64,000 bases of DNA from Streptomyces capillispiralis (GCF_007829875.1 NZ_VIWV01000001.1:5178501-5242500), one strand, 5' to 3'. Numbered from the stretch's first letter, positions 25,901 to 34,649 are shown. Made by a program: numbers and translations. The notes: generated from the letters alone by a model not told the origin.

Positions 25901-25977
25901 CGGGGTGTGGCGCAGCTTGGTAGCGCGTCCGCTTTGGGAGCGGAAGGCCGTGGGTTCAAATCCCGCCACCCCGACCA
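25901..25977 (+). tRNA. tRNA-Pro, anticodon TGG
   Basis: Cloverleaf with acceptor CGGGGTG/CACCCCG, D arm GCGC...GCGC, anticodon stem TCCGC/GCGGA with loop TTTGGGA, and T arm GTGGGTTCAAATCCCGC. Anticodon TGG reads CCA proline codons. CCA is encoded at 25975-25977. A TACCCT at 25880 may be its -10 box. Confidence 0.97.
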
Positions 25978-26008
25978 CCCGGCCGATCATGCATCCGGTG
26001 ATCGCCTT

Positions 26009-26037
26009 TTGGGCGCCGTAGCCGCTGCCGTTACTAT
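26009..26037 (+). promoter_or_regulatory. Probable trigger-factor promoter
   Basis: TTGGGC (26009-26014), a 17-base spacer and TACTAT (26032-26037) fit the vegetative sigma consensus. This gives a 5' leader of about 105 bases before tig. Confidence 0.6.
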
Positions 26038-26148
26038 GCAAGCTGCACGCCCGTGTGTCTCAGCGTCTGAAGTCCTCCGGGCGGCGAATCGGCCGGACCG
26101 CTCTGGTCCCGGCAGAACCCGAGAAGTCAGCCACAAGGAGACCGAACC

Positions 26149-27534
26149 GTGAAGAGCGCCGTGGAGACCCTGAACCCGACCCGGGTTCGGCTCACTGTCG
26201 AGGTGCCCTTCGAGGAGCTCAAGGACAGCCTCGACGCGGCGTACAAGAAGATCAACCAGCAGGTCACGGTGAAGGGCTTCCGCAAGGGCAAGGTCCCGGC
26301 CCGGGTCATCGACCAGCGGTTCGGCCGCGGTGCGGTGCTGGAGGAGGCCGTCAACGACGCCCTCCCGAAGTTCTACACCGACGCGGTCAACGAGGCCGAG
26401 CTGAACCCGCTGGGCCAGCCCGAGGTCGACATCACGGAGCTGAAGGACGGCGAGACGCTGAACTTCACCGCCGAGGTCGACATCCGCCCGGCCATCGAGA
26501 TCCCGGACTACTCCGGCATCGAGGTCGAGGTCGACGCCGTCGAGGTCAGCGACGAGGACGTCGAGAAGTCCGTCGAGCAGCTCCGCGAGCGCTTCGCCTC
26601 CACCTCCCCGGTGGAGCGCGCCGCCGAGGACGGCGACGTCGTCACCATCGACCTGGAGGCCAAGGTCGACGGCGAGGTCCTGGAGGACGGCGTCGCCAGC
26701 GGCGTGTCCTACACCATCGGCTCCGGTGAGCTGCTGGACGGCATCGACGACGCCGTGAAGGGCCTGGAGGCCGGTGGCGAGGCCACCTTCACCTCCGAGC
26801 TCAAGGGCGGCTCCGCGGCCGGCAAGGAGGCCGAGGTCACCGTCAAGGTCTCCCAGGTCGCCGCGCGCGAGCTGCCCGAGCTGGACGACGAGTTCGCTCA
26901 GCTCGCCTCCGAGTTCGACACCCTCGAGGAGCTGAAGGCGGACAGCCGCAAGCGCCTGGAGAACATGAAGCAGTACGACCAGGCCACGCAGGCCCAGGAG
27001 CGCGTCCTGGAGAAGCTGCTCGAGCTGGTCGAGGTCCCGGTCCCCGAGAAGCTGCTCGAGGACGAGATCAACACCCGCAAGCACAACCTCGAGCACCACC
27101 AGCTCGGTCAGATGGGCCTCGACCTCGCGAAGTACCTGGAGATCCAGGGCAAGACCGAGGAGGAGTTCGAGACCGAGACCCGCGAGGCCGCGGTCAAGGG
27201 CATCAAGACCCAGTTCGTGCTCGACGAGCTCGTCAAGCAGGAGAAGCTCAACGTCAACCAGGAGGAGCTCACCGAGCACCTCATGCGCCGCGCCGCCTCC
27301 TCCGGCATGTCCCCCGACCAGTTCGCGCAGGCCGTCGTCGAGCAGGGCCAGGTCCCGCTGCTCGTCGGCGAGGTCGCCCGCGGCAAGGCCCTGGCCGTCG
27401 TGGTCGAGAAGGCCACGGTCAAGGACACCAACGGCGAGATCGTCGACCTCGACGACGAGGACGAGGACGAGGCCACCGAGCCGGCCGAGGGCGAGGCCGC
27501 CGAGGCCCCGGCCGAGGAGAAGACCGAGGGCTGA
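26149..27534 (+). CDS. tig: Trigger factor, ribosome-associated chaperone
   Basis: A 461-residue chaperone with prolyl isomerase activity that binds nascent chains at the ribosome exit tunnel. The ribosome-binding domain covers residues 1-115 with the tail-loop signature VKGFRKGKVPARVIDQRFG. The FKBP-like PPIase follows at about 150-240 (GDVVTIDLEAKVDGEVLEDG) and then the helical C-terminal arms. The last 35 residues are Asp/Glu/Ala-rich, a common actinobacterial tail. GTG 26149 has AAGGAGACC before it. It leads the conserved tig-clpP1-clpP2-clpX set, separated from clpP1 by its own terminator. Confidence 0.98.
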   Translation: MKSAVETLNPTRVRLTVEVPFEELKDSLDAAYKKINQQVTVKGFRKGKVPARVIDQRFGRGAVLEEAVNDALPKFYTDAVNEAELNPLGQPEVDITELKDGETLNFTAEVDIRPAIEIPDYSGIEVEVDAVEVSDEDVEKSVEQLRERFASTSPVERAAEDGDVVTIDLEAKVDGEVLEDGVASGVSYTIGSGELLDGIDDAVKGLEAGGEATFTSELKGGSAAGKEAEVTVKVSQVAARELPELDDEFAQLASEFDTLEELKADSRKRLENMKQYDQATQAQERVLEKLLELVEVPVPEKLLEDEINTRKHNLEHHQLGQMGLDLAKYLEIQGKTEEEFETETREAAVKGIKTQFVLDELVKQEKLNVNQEELTEHLMRRAASSGMSPDQFAQAVVEQGQVPLLVGEVARGKALAVVVEKATVKDTNGEIVDLDDEDEDEATEPAEGEAAEAPAEEKTEG

Positions 27535-27566
27535 CCCTCGCGTCGCCCGACGACGTGATCACCAGG

Positions 27567-27593
27567 GCCCCGGGGTGCGCACCACTCCGGGGC
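27567..27593 (+). terminator. Hairpin after tig
   Basis: GCCCCGGGGTG pairs with CACTCCGGGGC (11 bp with one G-T) around CGCAC, 33 bases after the tig stop. Confidence 0.75.
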
Positions 27594-27697
27594 TCCGGTG
27601 TCTGGCGCGCGGGGCGGCCGGCCCGGGGGCGCGGGGGACCGCGCGGGCGGCCACGGACGGCCCGCGGCCGCCCGCAAACCGAACAGGCGCCCCTCTA

Positions 27698-27711
27698 CGC
27701 CCCCGGCGAAC
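27698..27711. promoter_or_regulatory. ClgR-type operator before clpP1
   Basis: CGC-CCCCG-GCGAAC is the exact reverse complement of GTTCGC-N5-GCG, the motif published for the Streptomyces activator ClgR at the clpP1clpP2 promoter. It lies 104 bases before the clpP1 start, with TAGGGT (27750-27755) as a possible -10 downstream. The sequence match is direct; occupancy is inferred. Confidence 0.75.
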
Positions 27712-27814
27712 ACCCCGGTTACCGGGATTCCCCGGCGCAGCCCCCGCGTTAGGGTCCATGAATACGGGGCCGGATAACCACGGCGAAATCGCCTTCAGGC
27801 CCCCGCAGGGAAAC

Positions 27815-28474
27815 GTGAGACGGCCCGGCGCCGTCGTAAGACGAGCAGGTGGATACGTGACGAATCTGATGCCCTCCGCCGCCGGCGAGCCCTCCATCGG
27901 TGGTGGCCTCGGCGACCAGGTCTACAACCGGCTGCTCAACGAGCGGATCATCTTCCTCGGCCAGCCGGTCGACGACGACATCGCCAACAAGATCACCGCA
28001 CAGCTGCTGCTCCTTGCCTCCGACCCGGACAAGGACATCTACCTGTACATCAACAGCCCCGGCGGCTCCATCACGGCCGGCATGGCGATCTACGACACCA
28101 TGCAGTACATCAAGAACGACGTGGTGACGATCGCCATGGGCCTGGCGGCCTCCATGGGCCAGTTCCTGCTGAGCGCCGGCACCCCCGGCAAGCGCTTCGC
28201 ACTGCCCAACGCCGAGATCCTGATCCACCAGCCGTCCGCCGGTCTCGCCGGCTCGGCCTCGGACATCAAGATCCACGCCGAGCGGCTGCTGCACACCAAG
28301 AAGCGCATGGCCGAGCTGACCTCCCAGCACACCGGCCAGTCGGTCGAGCAGATCACCCGCGACTCCGACCGTGACCGCTGGTTCGACGCCTTCGAGGCCA
28401 AGGAGTACGGCCTCATCGACGACGTGATCGCCACGGCCGCCGGCATGCCGGGCGGCGGCGGCACCGGGGCCTGA
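27815..28474 (+). CDS. clpP1: ATP-dependent Clp protease proteolytic subunit 1
   Basis: A 219-residue serine protease subunit that forms a barrel with ClpP2 and degrades proteins unfolded by ClpX or ClpC. The nucleophile is Ser113 in GLAASMGQFLLS, and His138 is in EILIHQPSAG; the catalytic Asp is in SDRDRWFDAFEA. GTG 27815 is chosen for the standard length with AGGG upstream; a GTG at 27857 (VTNLMPSAAGEP) is an alternative that leaves 205 residues. The gene is the first of the clpP1-clpP2 pair and has a ClgR-type box upstream. Confidence 0.97.
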   Translation: MRRPGAVVRRAGGYVTNLMPSAAGEPSIGGGLGDQVYNRLLNERIIFLGQPVDDDIANKITAQLLLLASDPDKDIYLYINSPGGSITAGMAIYDTMQYIKNDVVTIAMGLAASMGQFLLSAGTPGKRFALPNAEILIHQPSAGLAGSASDIKIHAERLLHTKKRMAELTSQHTGQSVEQITRDSDRDRWFDAFEAKEYGLIDDVIATAAGMPGGGGTGA

Positions 28475-28508
28475 GCGGCCCTCGGGGGCCTCACAGCCCC
28501 CAGGGACC

Positions 28509-28533
28509 CACCGGGCCCCGCCCGGGCCCGGTG
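28509..28533 (+). other. Intercistronic hairpin, clpP1/clpP2
   Basis: CACCGGGCCC and GGGCCCGGTG pair perfectly around CGCCC in the 110-base gap. It could weaken read-through, protect the clpP1 message end, or act as a processing site. Confidence 0.6.
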
Positions 28534-28584
28534 ACAGCCCCAGCAGCCCCAGCCGACCGCCTCAGCCCCTTTCCAGGAGACACC

Positions 28585-29295
28585 GTGAACGACTTCCCCG
28601 GCAGCGGCCTGTACGACCTCCCCCACCGCCTCAACGGCGTGGGAGGTACCCCCCGCGCCGAGTACACCGGCCCCGCGGCCGAGTCCCGCTACGTCATCCC
28701 GCGCTTCGTCGAGCGCACCTCCCAGGGCATCCGCGAGTACGACCCGTACGCGAAGCTCTTCGAGGAGCGCGTGATCTTCCTCGGCGTGCAGATCGACGAC
28801 GCGTCGGCCAACGACGTCATGGCGCAGTTGCTGTGCCTGGAGTCGATGGACCCCGACCGGGACATCTCGGTCTACATCAACAGCCCCGGCGGCTCCTTCA
28901 CCGCGCTCACCGCGATCTACGACACCATGCAGTACGTGAAGCCGGACATCCAGACGGTCTGCATGGGCCAGGCGGCCTCCGCCGCCGCCGTCCTGCTGGC
29001 CGCCGGTACGCCCGGCAAGCGCATGGCGCTGCCGAACGCGCGCGTGCTGATCCACCAGCCGTACAGCGAGACGGGCCGCGGTCAGGTCTCCGACCTGGAG
29101 ATCGCCGCCAACGAGATCCTCCGCATGCGGAGCCAGCTGGAGGAGATGCTGGCCAAGCACTCCACCCGGCCGATCGACAAGATCCGCGAGGACATCGAGC
29201 GCGACAAGATCCTCACGGCCGAGGACGCGCTGCAGTACGGCCTGATCGACCAGATCATCACCACCCGGAAGATGGACAACTCCAGCCTGCGCTGA
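28585..29295 (+). CDS. clpP2: ATP-dependent Clp protease proteolytic subunit 2
   Basis: A 236-residue partner of ClpP1. Ser132 is in GQAASAAAVLLAAG and His157 in VLIHQPYSETGRGQ. An amino extension (VNDFPGSGLYDLPHRL) precedes the core, as in other actinobacterial ClpP2 proteins. GTG 28585 has AGGAGA seven bases upstream; the reading frame is open further left but has no ribosome site. It sits 110 bases after clpP1 and is probably co-transcribed, with an intercistronic hairpin. Confidence 0.97.
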   Translation: MNDFPGSGLYDLPHRLNGVGGTPRAEYTGPAAESRYVIPRFVERTSQGIREYDPYAKLFEERVIFLGVQIDDASANDVMAQLLCLESMDPDRDISVYINSPGGSFTALTAIYDTMQYVKPDIQTVCMGQAASAAAVLLAAGTPGKRMALPNARVLIHQPYSETGRGQVSDLEIAANEILRMRSQLEEMLAKHSTRPIDKIREDIERDKILTAEDALQYGLIDQIITTRKMDNSSLR

Positions 29296-29322
29296 CGCGA
29301 GGTGGGGGTGTAACGTCTGCCG

Positions 29323-29374
29323 CCCCTTGGCACGGTTTGGCACGGTCCACGTCAAAGTGAACCGTGCCAAGGGG
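29323..29374. promoter_or_regulatory. TTGGCACGGT array and 15-bp inverted repeat before clpX
   Basis: CCCCTTGGCACGGTT (29323-29337) and AACCGTGCCAAGGGG (29360-29374) are perfect inverted repeats. A further direct copy of TTGGCACGGT (29337-29346) abuts the first, so the element has two direct and one inverted copy. It can fold as a hairpin (clpP2 terminator) or bind a dimeric regulator of clpX. Confidence 0.6.
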
Positions 29375-29478
29375 GGCCCGAACGGGGGGCTCGGCAAGGT
29401 ACCGTCGGACATAAGGCAGCACCAGGAGCCGCCGGACACGGACGTCCGGTCGTCTCCCAGGCGAAGGGGAAGCACACC

Positions 29479-30765
29479 GTGGCACGCATCGGTGACGGCG
29501 GCGATCTGCTCAAGTGCTCGTTCTGCGGCAAGAGCCAGAAGCAGGTCAAGAAGCTCATCGCAGGGCCCGGTGTGTACATCTGCGACGAGTGCATCGATCT
29601 CTGCAACGAGATCATCGAGGAAGAACTGGCGGAGACCAGCGAGGTGCGCTGGGAGGAACTGCCCAAGCCCCGCGAGATCTACGAGTTCCTCGAGGGGTAC
29701 GTGGTGGGGCAGGAGGCGGCCAAGAAGGCGCTCTCCGTCGCCGTCTACAACCACTACAAGCGCGTCCAGGCCGGCGAGAACGGCGGCGCGCAGGGCCGTG
29801 ACGACGCCATCGAGCTGGCGAAGTCCAACATCCTCCTGCTGGGCCCCACGGGCTCCGGCAAGACCCTGCTGGCGCAGACCCTGGCCCGCATGCTGAACGT
29901 CCCGTTCGCGATCGCCGACGCCACGGCGCTCACGGAGGCCGGGTACGTCGGCGAGGACGTCGAGAACATCCTGCTGAAGCTGATCCAGGCGGCCGACTAC
30001 GACGTCAAGAAGGCCGAGACCGGGATCATCTACATCGACGAGATCGACAAGGTCGCCCGAAAGAGTGAAAACCCGTCGATCACCCGCGACGTCAGCGGCG
30101 AGGGCGTACAGCAGGCCCTGCTGAAGATCCTGGAAGGCACCACGGCCTCGGTCCCGCCGCAGGGCGGCCGCAAGCATCCGCACCAGGAGTTCATCCAGAT
30201 CGACACGACGAACGTGCTGTTCATCGTGGGCGGCGCCTTCGCCGGACTGGAGAAGATCATCGAGGGCCGGGCGGGTGCCAAGGGCATCGGCTTCGGCGCG
30301 ACGATCATCTCCAAGCAGGAGCGGGAGTCCAAGGACCAGTTCGAGGAGGTCATGCCGGAGGACCTGGTCAAGTTCGGCATGATCCCCGAGTTCATCGGCC
30401 GCCTCCCGGTCATCACCAGCGTCCACAACCTGGACCGCGAGGCCCTGCTCCAGATCCTGGTCGAGCCGCGCAACGCGCTGGTGAAGCAGTACCAGCGCCT
30501 CTTCGAACTCGACGGTGTGGAGCTGGACTTCGAGCGCGAGGCGCTGGAGGCCATCGCCGACCAGGCCATCCTCCGCCAGACCGGCGCGCGCGGCCTGCGC
30601 GCCATCATGGAGGAGGTCCTCCAGGGCGTGATGTACGAGGTCCCGTCCCGCAAGGACGTCGCCCGCGTCGTCATCACGGCCGACGTGGTCCTGTCCAACG
30701 TCAACCCGACCCTCATCCCGCGCGACGCCCGCGGCCGGGGCTCCGGGGAGCAGAAGACGGCGTGA
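29479..30765 (+). CDS. clpX: ClpX unfoldase, AAA+ ATPase of ClpXP
   Basis: A 428-residue ATPase that recognises substrates, unfolds them and feeds ClpP. The amino zinc-binding domain has Cys13/16 (CSFC) and Cys35/38 (CDEC). Walker A is GPTGSGKT at 122-129, the pore loop GYVGED, Walker B IIYIDEIDK, and sensor 2 lies in the GARGLRAIMEE segment. Length and domain order are standard. GTG 29479 has GGCGAAGGGGAAG upstream. It stands 183 bases after clpP2, behind an inverted-repeat array, so it may have its own promoter. Confidence 0.98.
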   Translation: MARIGDGGDLLKCSFCGKSQKQVKKLIAGPGVYICDECIDLCNEIIEEELAETSEVRWEELPKPREIYEFLEGYVVGQEAAKKALSVAVYNHYKRVQAGENGGAQGRDDAIELAKSNILLLGPTGSGKTLLAQTLARMLNVPFAIADATALTEAGYVGEDVENILLKLIQAADYDVKKAETGIIYIDEIDKVARKSENPSITRDVSGEGVQQALLKILEGTTASVPPQGGRKHPHQEFIQIDTTNVLFIVGGAFAGLEKIIEGRAGAKGIGFGATIISKQERESKDQFEEVMPEDLVKFGMIPEFIGRLPVITSVHNLDREALLQILVEPRNALVKQYQRLFELDGVELDFEREALEAIADQAILRQTGARGLRAIMEEVLQGVMYEVPSRKDVARVVITADVVLSNVNPTLIPRDARGRGSGEQKTA

Positions 30766-30788
30766 CCGCCGCAGCGGCGGACAGCAAG

Positions 30789-30815
30789 GGGCCCCGGTCG
30801 ACTCGACCGGGGCCC
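30789..30815. terminator. 12-bp hairpin between convergent clpX and 30832 gene
   Basis: GGGCCCCGGTCG pairs with CGACCGGGGCCC around ACT, 24 bases after the clpX stop and 17 bases past the stop of the minus-strand gene. Confidence 0.88.
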
Positions 30816-30831
30816 TTCGCGTTGCTGCGAC

Positions 30832-31833
30832 TCAGGCCTTGACGCGGATCTGTTCGCGGAGCTTGGTGGTGAGGTCCACCGCGGTGTCCTTGCCGACGCC
30901 CGTGCCGGCGTTGTCGCCGGGCGAAACCATGGCGACCGTGCTGTAGTCGGCCCAGGCGCAGAACCAGTCGGTCGACTCCTTCTTGGTCAGCGCGTTGGTG
31001 CTCTTGGTCGACTGGCACTTGGCGACCGCGCCGTCGATCTCGACCTTCTCGGGCTCACCGATCAGCTCGGCGTTCTGCATGCCGCTCGAGGAACTCGAGG
31101 AGTTCTTCTCGACCCCCTCCTGGATGTTGGTGAAGAACCTGTCCAGCGTCGCCTCGGGCTCGGCGATCTCGCCGTAACCGCCCACCATGGTGACGCCCTT
31201 GGCGGTCAGCAGCTCGGCCTGGTCCGGGAAGTCGCCCGCGGTGCTGGGGTCCGACGGGTCGTAGTTGCCGAAGTCGGCGGTCGACCACTGCCCGATGATC
31301 GCGGTGCCGTTCTTGACCCCGCTCTTCTCCATGTCCTCGGCGGTGTCGGAGCCGCTTTCCTCGGTTCCGTCACCGAAGCGCGTGTAGTCGCTCAGCACCG
31401 TCTCGGGTGTCGTGAGCTTGTGCGGGCCGTCGTCCTCCAGGCCGCCCCCCGCGCCGCCGCCCCCGCCGATCACGAAGTACGCGCCCACGCCGATCGCCGC
31501 CACGACCGCCACCGCGCCGAGGATGATGCCGGCCTTCTTGCCGCCGCCGCCCGACGCCGGGGGCTGGGGCGCCATGCCGTACGGGGGCTGGCCGTAGGGC
31601 GGCTGCTGGCCGTACGGGGGCTGCTGGCCGTAGGGGGCCTGCTGGGGCGGGACGCCGGGCTGGCCGGGCTGCTGCGGGTAGCCGTAGCCGGGCTGGCCGG
31701 GCGGGGGAGCCTGCTGGGGGTAGCCGTAGCCGGGCTGCGGAGCCTGCGGCTGCTGGCCGTACGGACCCGGCTGGCCGTACGGTCCGGGCTGCTGGGGCTG
31801 CCCGCCGTACGGGCCCGGCTGGTTGTAGCTCAT
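30832..31833 (-). CDS. Membrane-anchored protein with PGPYGQ-rich tail
   Basis: A 333-residue protein from ATG 31833 with GGAGGGGAA upstream. Residues 1-85 are a Gly/Pro/Gln/Tyr-rich tail (PGPYGQPGPYGQQPQ), disordered and presumably cytoplasmic. A membrane helix lies near 98-118 (AGIILGAVAVVAAIGVGAYF) after GGGGKK. The exported part of about 200 residues has two Cys near the end (AKCQSTKST, WFCAWADYS) that may form a disulfide. The tail type is common in actinobacterial envelope proteins. Function unknown. Convergent with clpX and divergent from valS. Confidence 0.82.
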   Translation of the reverse strand: MSYNQPGPYGGQPQQPGPYGQPGPYGQQPQAPQPGYGYPQQAPPPGQPGYGYPQQPGQPGVPPQQAPYGQQPPYGQQPPYGQPPYGMAPQPPASGGGGKKAGIILGAVAVVAAIGVGAYFVIGGGGGAGGGLEDDGPHKLTTPETVLSDYTRFGDGTEESGSDTAEDMEKSGVKNGTAIIGQWSTADFGNYDPSDPSTAGDFPDQAELLTAKGVTMVGGYGEIAEPEATLDRFFTNIQEGVEKNSSSSSSGMQNAELIGEPEKVEIDGAVAKCQSTKSTNALTKKESTDWFCAWADYSTVAMVSPGDNAGTGVGKDTAVDLTTKLREQIRVKA

Positions 31834-31957
31834 GACTGGGTTCCCCTCCGGATACTTATGTACTGCTGACATCCTGGCTCAGGGGTGACGCGTTCAAGTC
31901 AGCGGGGGCCGCACCGTTACAAAGGAATCGCGTTTCGGGACAGCGCCGTGACGCCTC

Positions 31958-31963
31958 TAAACT
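31958..31963 (+). promoter_or_regulatory. -10 box of valS, leaderless arrangement
   Basis: TAAACT ends seven bases before the GTG start of valS, so transcription would begin at or next to the start codon. There is no ribosome site between them. The -35 is weak (TTTCGG near 31933). Confidence 0.55.
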
Positions 31964-31970
31964 GACCCCC

Positions 31971-34595
31971 GTGACCGAGAACTCTCAGCAGCCGCACACA
32001 GCGCCCACGACCGAACTGCCGACCCAGTACGCGCCGGCCGATGTAGAGGGGCCGCTGTACGAGCGCTGGGTGGAGCGCGGTTACTTCGAGGCCGACGCCA
32101 AGAGCGACAAGCCTCCCTACACCGTCGTCATCCCGCCGCCGAACGTCACGGGCAGCCTGCACCTCGGGCACGCCTTCGAGCACACCCTCATCGACGCCCT
32201 GACCCGCCGCAAGCGGATGCAGGGCTTCGAGACGCTGTGGCAGCCCGGCATGGACCACGCCGGCATCGCCACGCAGAACGTCGTCGAGCGGGAGCTCGGC
32301 AAGGAGGGCAAGTCCCGCCACGACCTCGGCCGCGAGGCGTTCGTCGAGCGGGTCTGGCAGTGGAAGGGCGAGTCCGGCGGCCAGATCAGCGGCCAGATGC
32401 GCCGCCTCGGCGACGGCGTCGCCTGGTCGCGTGAGCGCTTCACGATGGACGAGGGCCTGTCCCAGGCCGTCCAGACCATCTTCAAGCGGCTCTACGACGA
32501 CGAGCTGATCTACCGCGCCGAGCGCATCATCAACTGGTGCCCGCGCTGTCTGACCGCGATCTCCGACATCGAGGTCAACTACGAGGAGGCGGACGGCGAG
32601 CTCGTCTCCATGAAGTACGGCGACGGGGACGACACCATCGTCGTCGCCACCACCCGCGCCGAGACGATGCTCGGTGACACGGCCGTCGCCGTCCACCCCG
32701 ACGACGAGCGCTACAAGCACCTCGTCGGCAAGCTCGTCAAGCTGCCGCTGACCGACCGGTCCATCCCGGTCGTCGCCGACGAGCACGTCGACCCCGAGTT
32801 CGGGACGGGAGCCGTCAAGGTCACCCCGGCGCACGACCCGAACGACTTCGAGATCGGCCAGCGGCACGACCTGCCGTCCCTCACGGTGATGGACGAGCAC
32901 GCCGTCATCACCACCCACGGCCCCTTCCAGGGCCTGGACCGCCTCGAGGCCCGCTCCGCCATCGTCGCCGCGCTGCGCGCCGAGGGCCGGATCGTCGCCG
33001 AGAAGCGGCCCTACGTCCACTCCGTCGGCCACTGCTCGCGCTGCAAGACCACCATCGAGCCGCGCCTGTCCATGCAGTGGTGGGTCAAGGTCGGCCCGCT
33101 GGCGAAGGCGGCCGGCGACGCGGTCCGCGACGGCCGCGTCGCGATCCACCCGCAGGAGATGGAGAAGCGGTACTTCGACTGGGTCGACAACCTGCACGAC
33201 TGGTGCATCTCGCGGCAGTTGTGGTGGGGCCACCGCATCCCGGTCTGGTACGGGCCGAACGGCGAGGTCGTCTGCGTCGGACCGGACGAGGAGGCCCCGA
33301 CCGGCGAGGGCTGGCACCAGGACACCGACGTCCTCGACACCTGGTTCTCCTCCGGCCTGTGGCCGTTCTCCACGCTGGGCTGGCCGGAGCGGACCGAGAG
33401 CCTCGCGAAGTTCTACCCGAACTCCGTCCTGGTCACCGGCTACGACATCCTCTTCTTCTGGGTCGCCCGGATGATGATGTTCGGCCTGTACGCGATGGAC
33501 GGCACCCCGCCGTTCCACACCATCGCCCTGCACGGCATGGTCCGCGACCAGTTCGGCAAGAAGATGTCGAAGTCCTTCGGCAACGCGGTCAACCCGCTGG
33601 ACTGGATGGACAAGTACGGCTCCGACGCCCTGCGCTTCACCCTCGCGCGCGGCGCCAACCCGGGCGTGGACGTGCCGATCGGCGAGGACTGGGTCCAGGG
33701 CTCGCGCAACTTCGCCAACAAGATCTGGAACGCGACCCGCTTCGCGCTGATGAACGGCGCCACGGTCGAGGGCCCGCTGCCGGACGCGTCGAGGATGTCG
33801 CCGACCGACCGCTGGATCCTGTCCCGGCTGAACACGGTGGTCGCCGAGGTCGACGCGTACTACGACGACTTCCAGTTCGCCAAGCTGTCGGACGCCCTGT
33901 TCCACTTCGCCTGGGACGAGGTCTTCGACTGGTACGTCGAGCTGTCCAAGACGACGTTCCAGGCGGGCGGCGAGCCGGCCGAGGTCAGCAAGCGCGTCCT
34001 CGGTGAGGTCCTCGACGTCACCCTGAAGCTGCTCCACCCGGTCGTCCCCTTCGTCACCGAGACACTGTGGACGACGCTGACGGGCGGCGAGTCGGTGGTC
34101 GTCGCCGACTGGCCGAAGGACAGCGGCTTCCGTGACACCGGCGCCGAGCGGGAGATCGCCACGCTCCAGTCGGTCATCACCGAGGTCCGCCGCTTCCGCG
34201 CCGACCAGGGCCTCCAGCCCGGCCAGCGGGTCCCGGCCCGGCTGGCGCTCGACGGCTCGGCGCTCGCCCCGCACGAGCCGGCCATCCGGCAACTGCTCCG
34301 CCTCCAGCCGGAGGGCGACTCCTTCACCGCCACGGCGACCCTGCCGGTCGCGGGCGTCGAGGTCGCGCTGGACCTGTCCGGCGTGATCGACGTCGCCGCC
34401 GAGCGCAAGCGGCTGGCGAAGGACCTCGCCGCTGCCGAGAAGGAGAAGGCGCAGGCCACGGCGAAGCTCGGCAACGAGGCGTTCCTGGCGAAGGCCCCCG
34501 ACCACGTCGTGGACAAGATCCGCACGCGGCTGGCGAAGGCGGACGAGGACATCGCCCGCATCCAGGCCCAGCTGGAGCGGCTGCCCGCCGCCTGA
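31971..34595 (+). CDS. valS: Valyl-tRNA synthetase
   Basis: An 874-residue class I aminoacyl-tRNA synthetase that charges tRNA-Val. The HIGH-type motif is HLGH at 64-67 in PPPNVTGSLHLGHAFEHTL, and KMSKS is at 531-535. An editing (CP1) insertion lies between them with the conserved TTRAETMLGDTAVAVHP. The anticodon-binding domain and a C-terminal coiled-coil arm (ERKRLAKDLAAAEKEKAQA) follow. Length is normal. The GTG start has no Shine-Dalgarno sequence and lies seven bases after a -10 box. A strong hairpin follows the stop. Confidence 0.98.
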   Translation: MTENSQQPHTAPTTELPTQYAPADVEGPLYERWVERGYFEADAKSDKPPYTVVIPPPNVTGSLHLGHAFEHTLIDALTRRKRMQGFETLWQPGMDHAGIATQNVVERELGKEGKSRHDLGREAFVERVWQWKGESGGQISGQMRRLGDGVAWSRERFTMDEGLSQAVQTIFKRLYDDELIYRAERIINWCPRCLTAISDIEVNYEEADGELVSMKYGDGDDTIVVATTRAETMLGDTAVAVHPDDERYKHLVGKLVKLPLTDRSIPVVADEHVDPEFGTGAVKVTPAHDPNDFEIGQRHDLPSLTVMDEHAVITTHGPFQGLDRLEARSAIVAALRAEGRIVAEKRPYVHSVGHCSRCKTTIEPRLSMQWWVKVGPLAKAAGDAVRDGRVAIHPQEMEKRYFDWVDNLHDWCISRQLWWGHRIPVWYGPNGEVVCVGPDEEAPTGEGWHQDTDVLDTWFSSGLWPFSTLGWPERTESLAKFYPNSVLVTGYDILFFWVARMMMFGLYAMDGTPPFHTIALHGMVRDQFGKKMSKSFGNAVNPLDWMDKYGSDALRFTLARGANPGVDVPIGEDWVQGSRNFANKIWNATRFALMNGATVEGPLPDASRMSPTDRWILSRLNTVVAEVDAYYDDFQFAKLSDALFHFAWDEVFDWYVELSKTTFQAGGEPAEVSKRVLGEVLDVTLKLLHPVVPFVTETLWTTLTGGESVVVADWPKDSGFRDTGAEREIATLQSVITEVRRFRADQGLQPGQRVPARLALDGSALAPHEPAIRQLLRLQPEGDSFTATATLPVAGVEVALDLSGVIDVAAERKRLAKDLAAAEKEKAQATAKLGNEAFLAKAPDHVVDKIRTRLAKADEDIARIQAQLERLPAA

Positions 34596-34616
34596 CGGCC
34601 CGCCCGGACAACCCGC

Positions 34617-34649
34617 GGCCCCCGACCGGAGTCCTTCCGGTCGGGGGCC
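34617..34649 (+). terminator. 14-bp hairpin after valS
   Basis: GGCCCCCGACCGGA and TCCGGTCGGGGGCC pair perfectly around GTCCT. Confidence 0.9.

Noticed and set aside
27758..27814. Upstream ATG that would lengthen ClpP1 by 19 residues
   Set aside because: No ribosome site and the extension is not part of known ClpP1 proteins; GTG 27815 gives the normal length.
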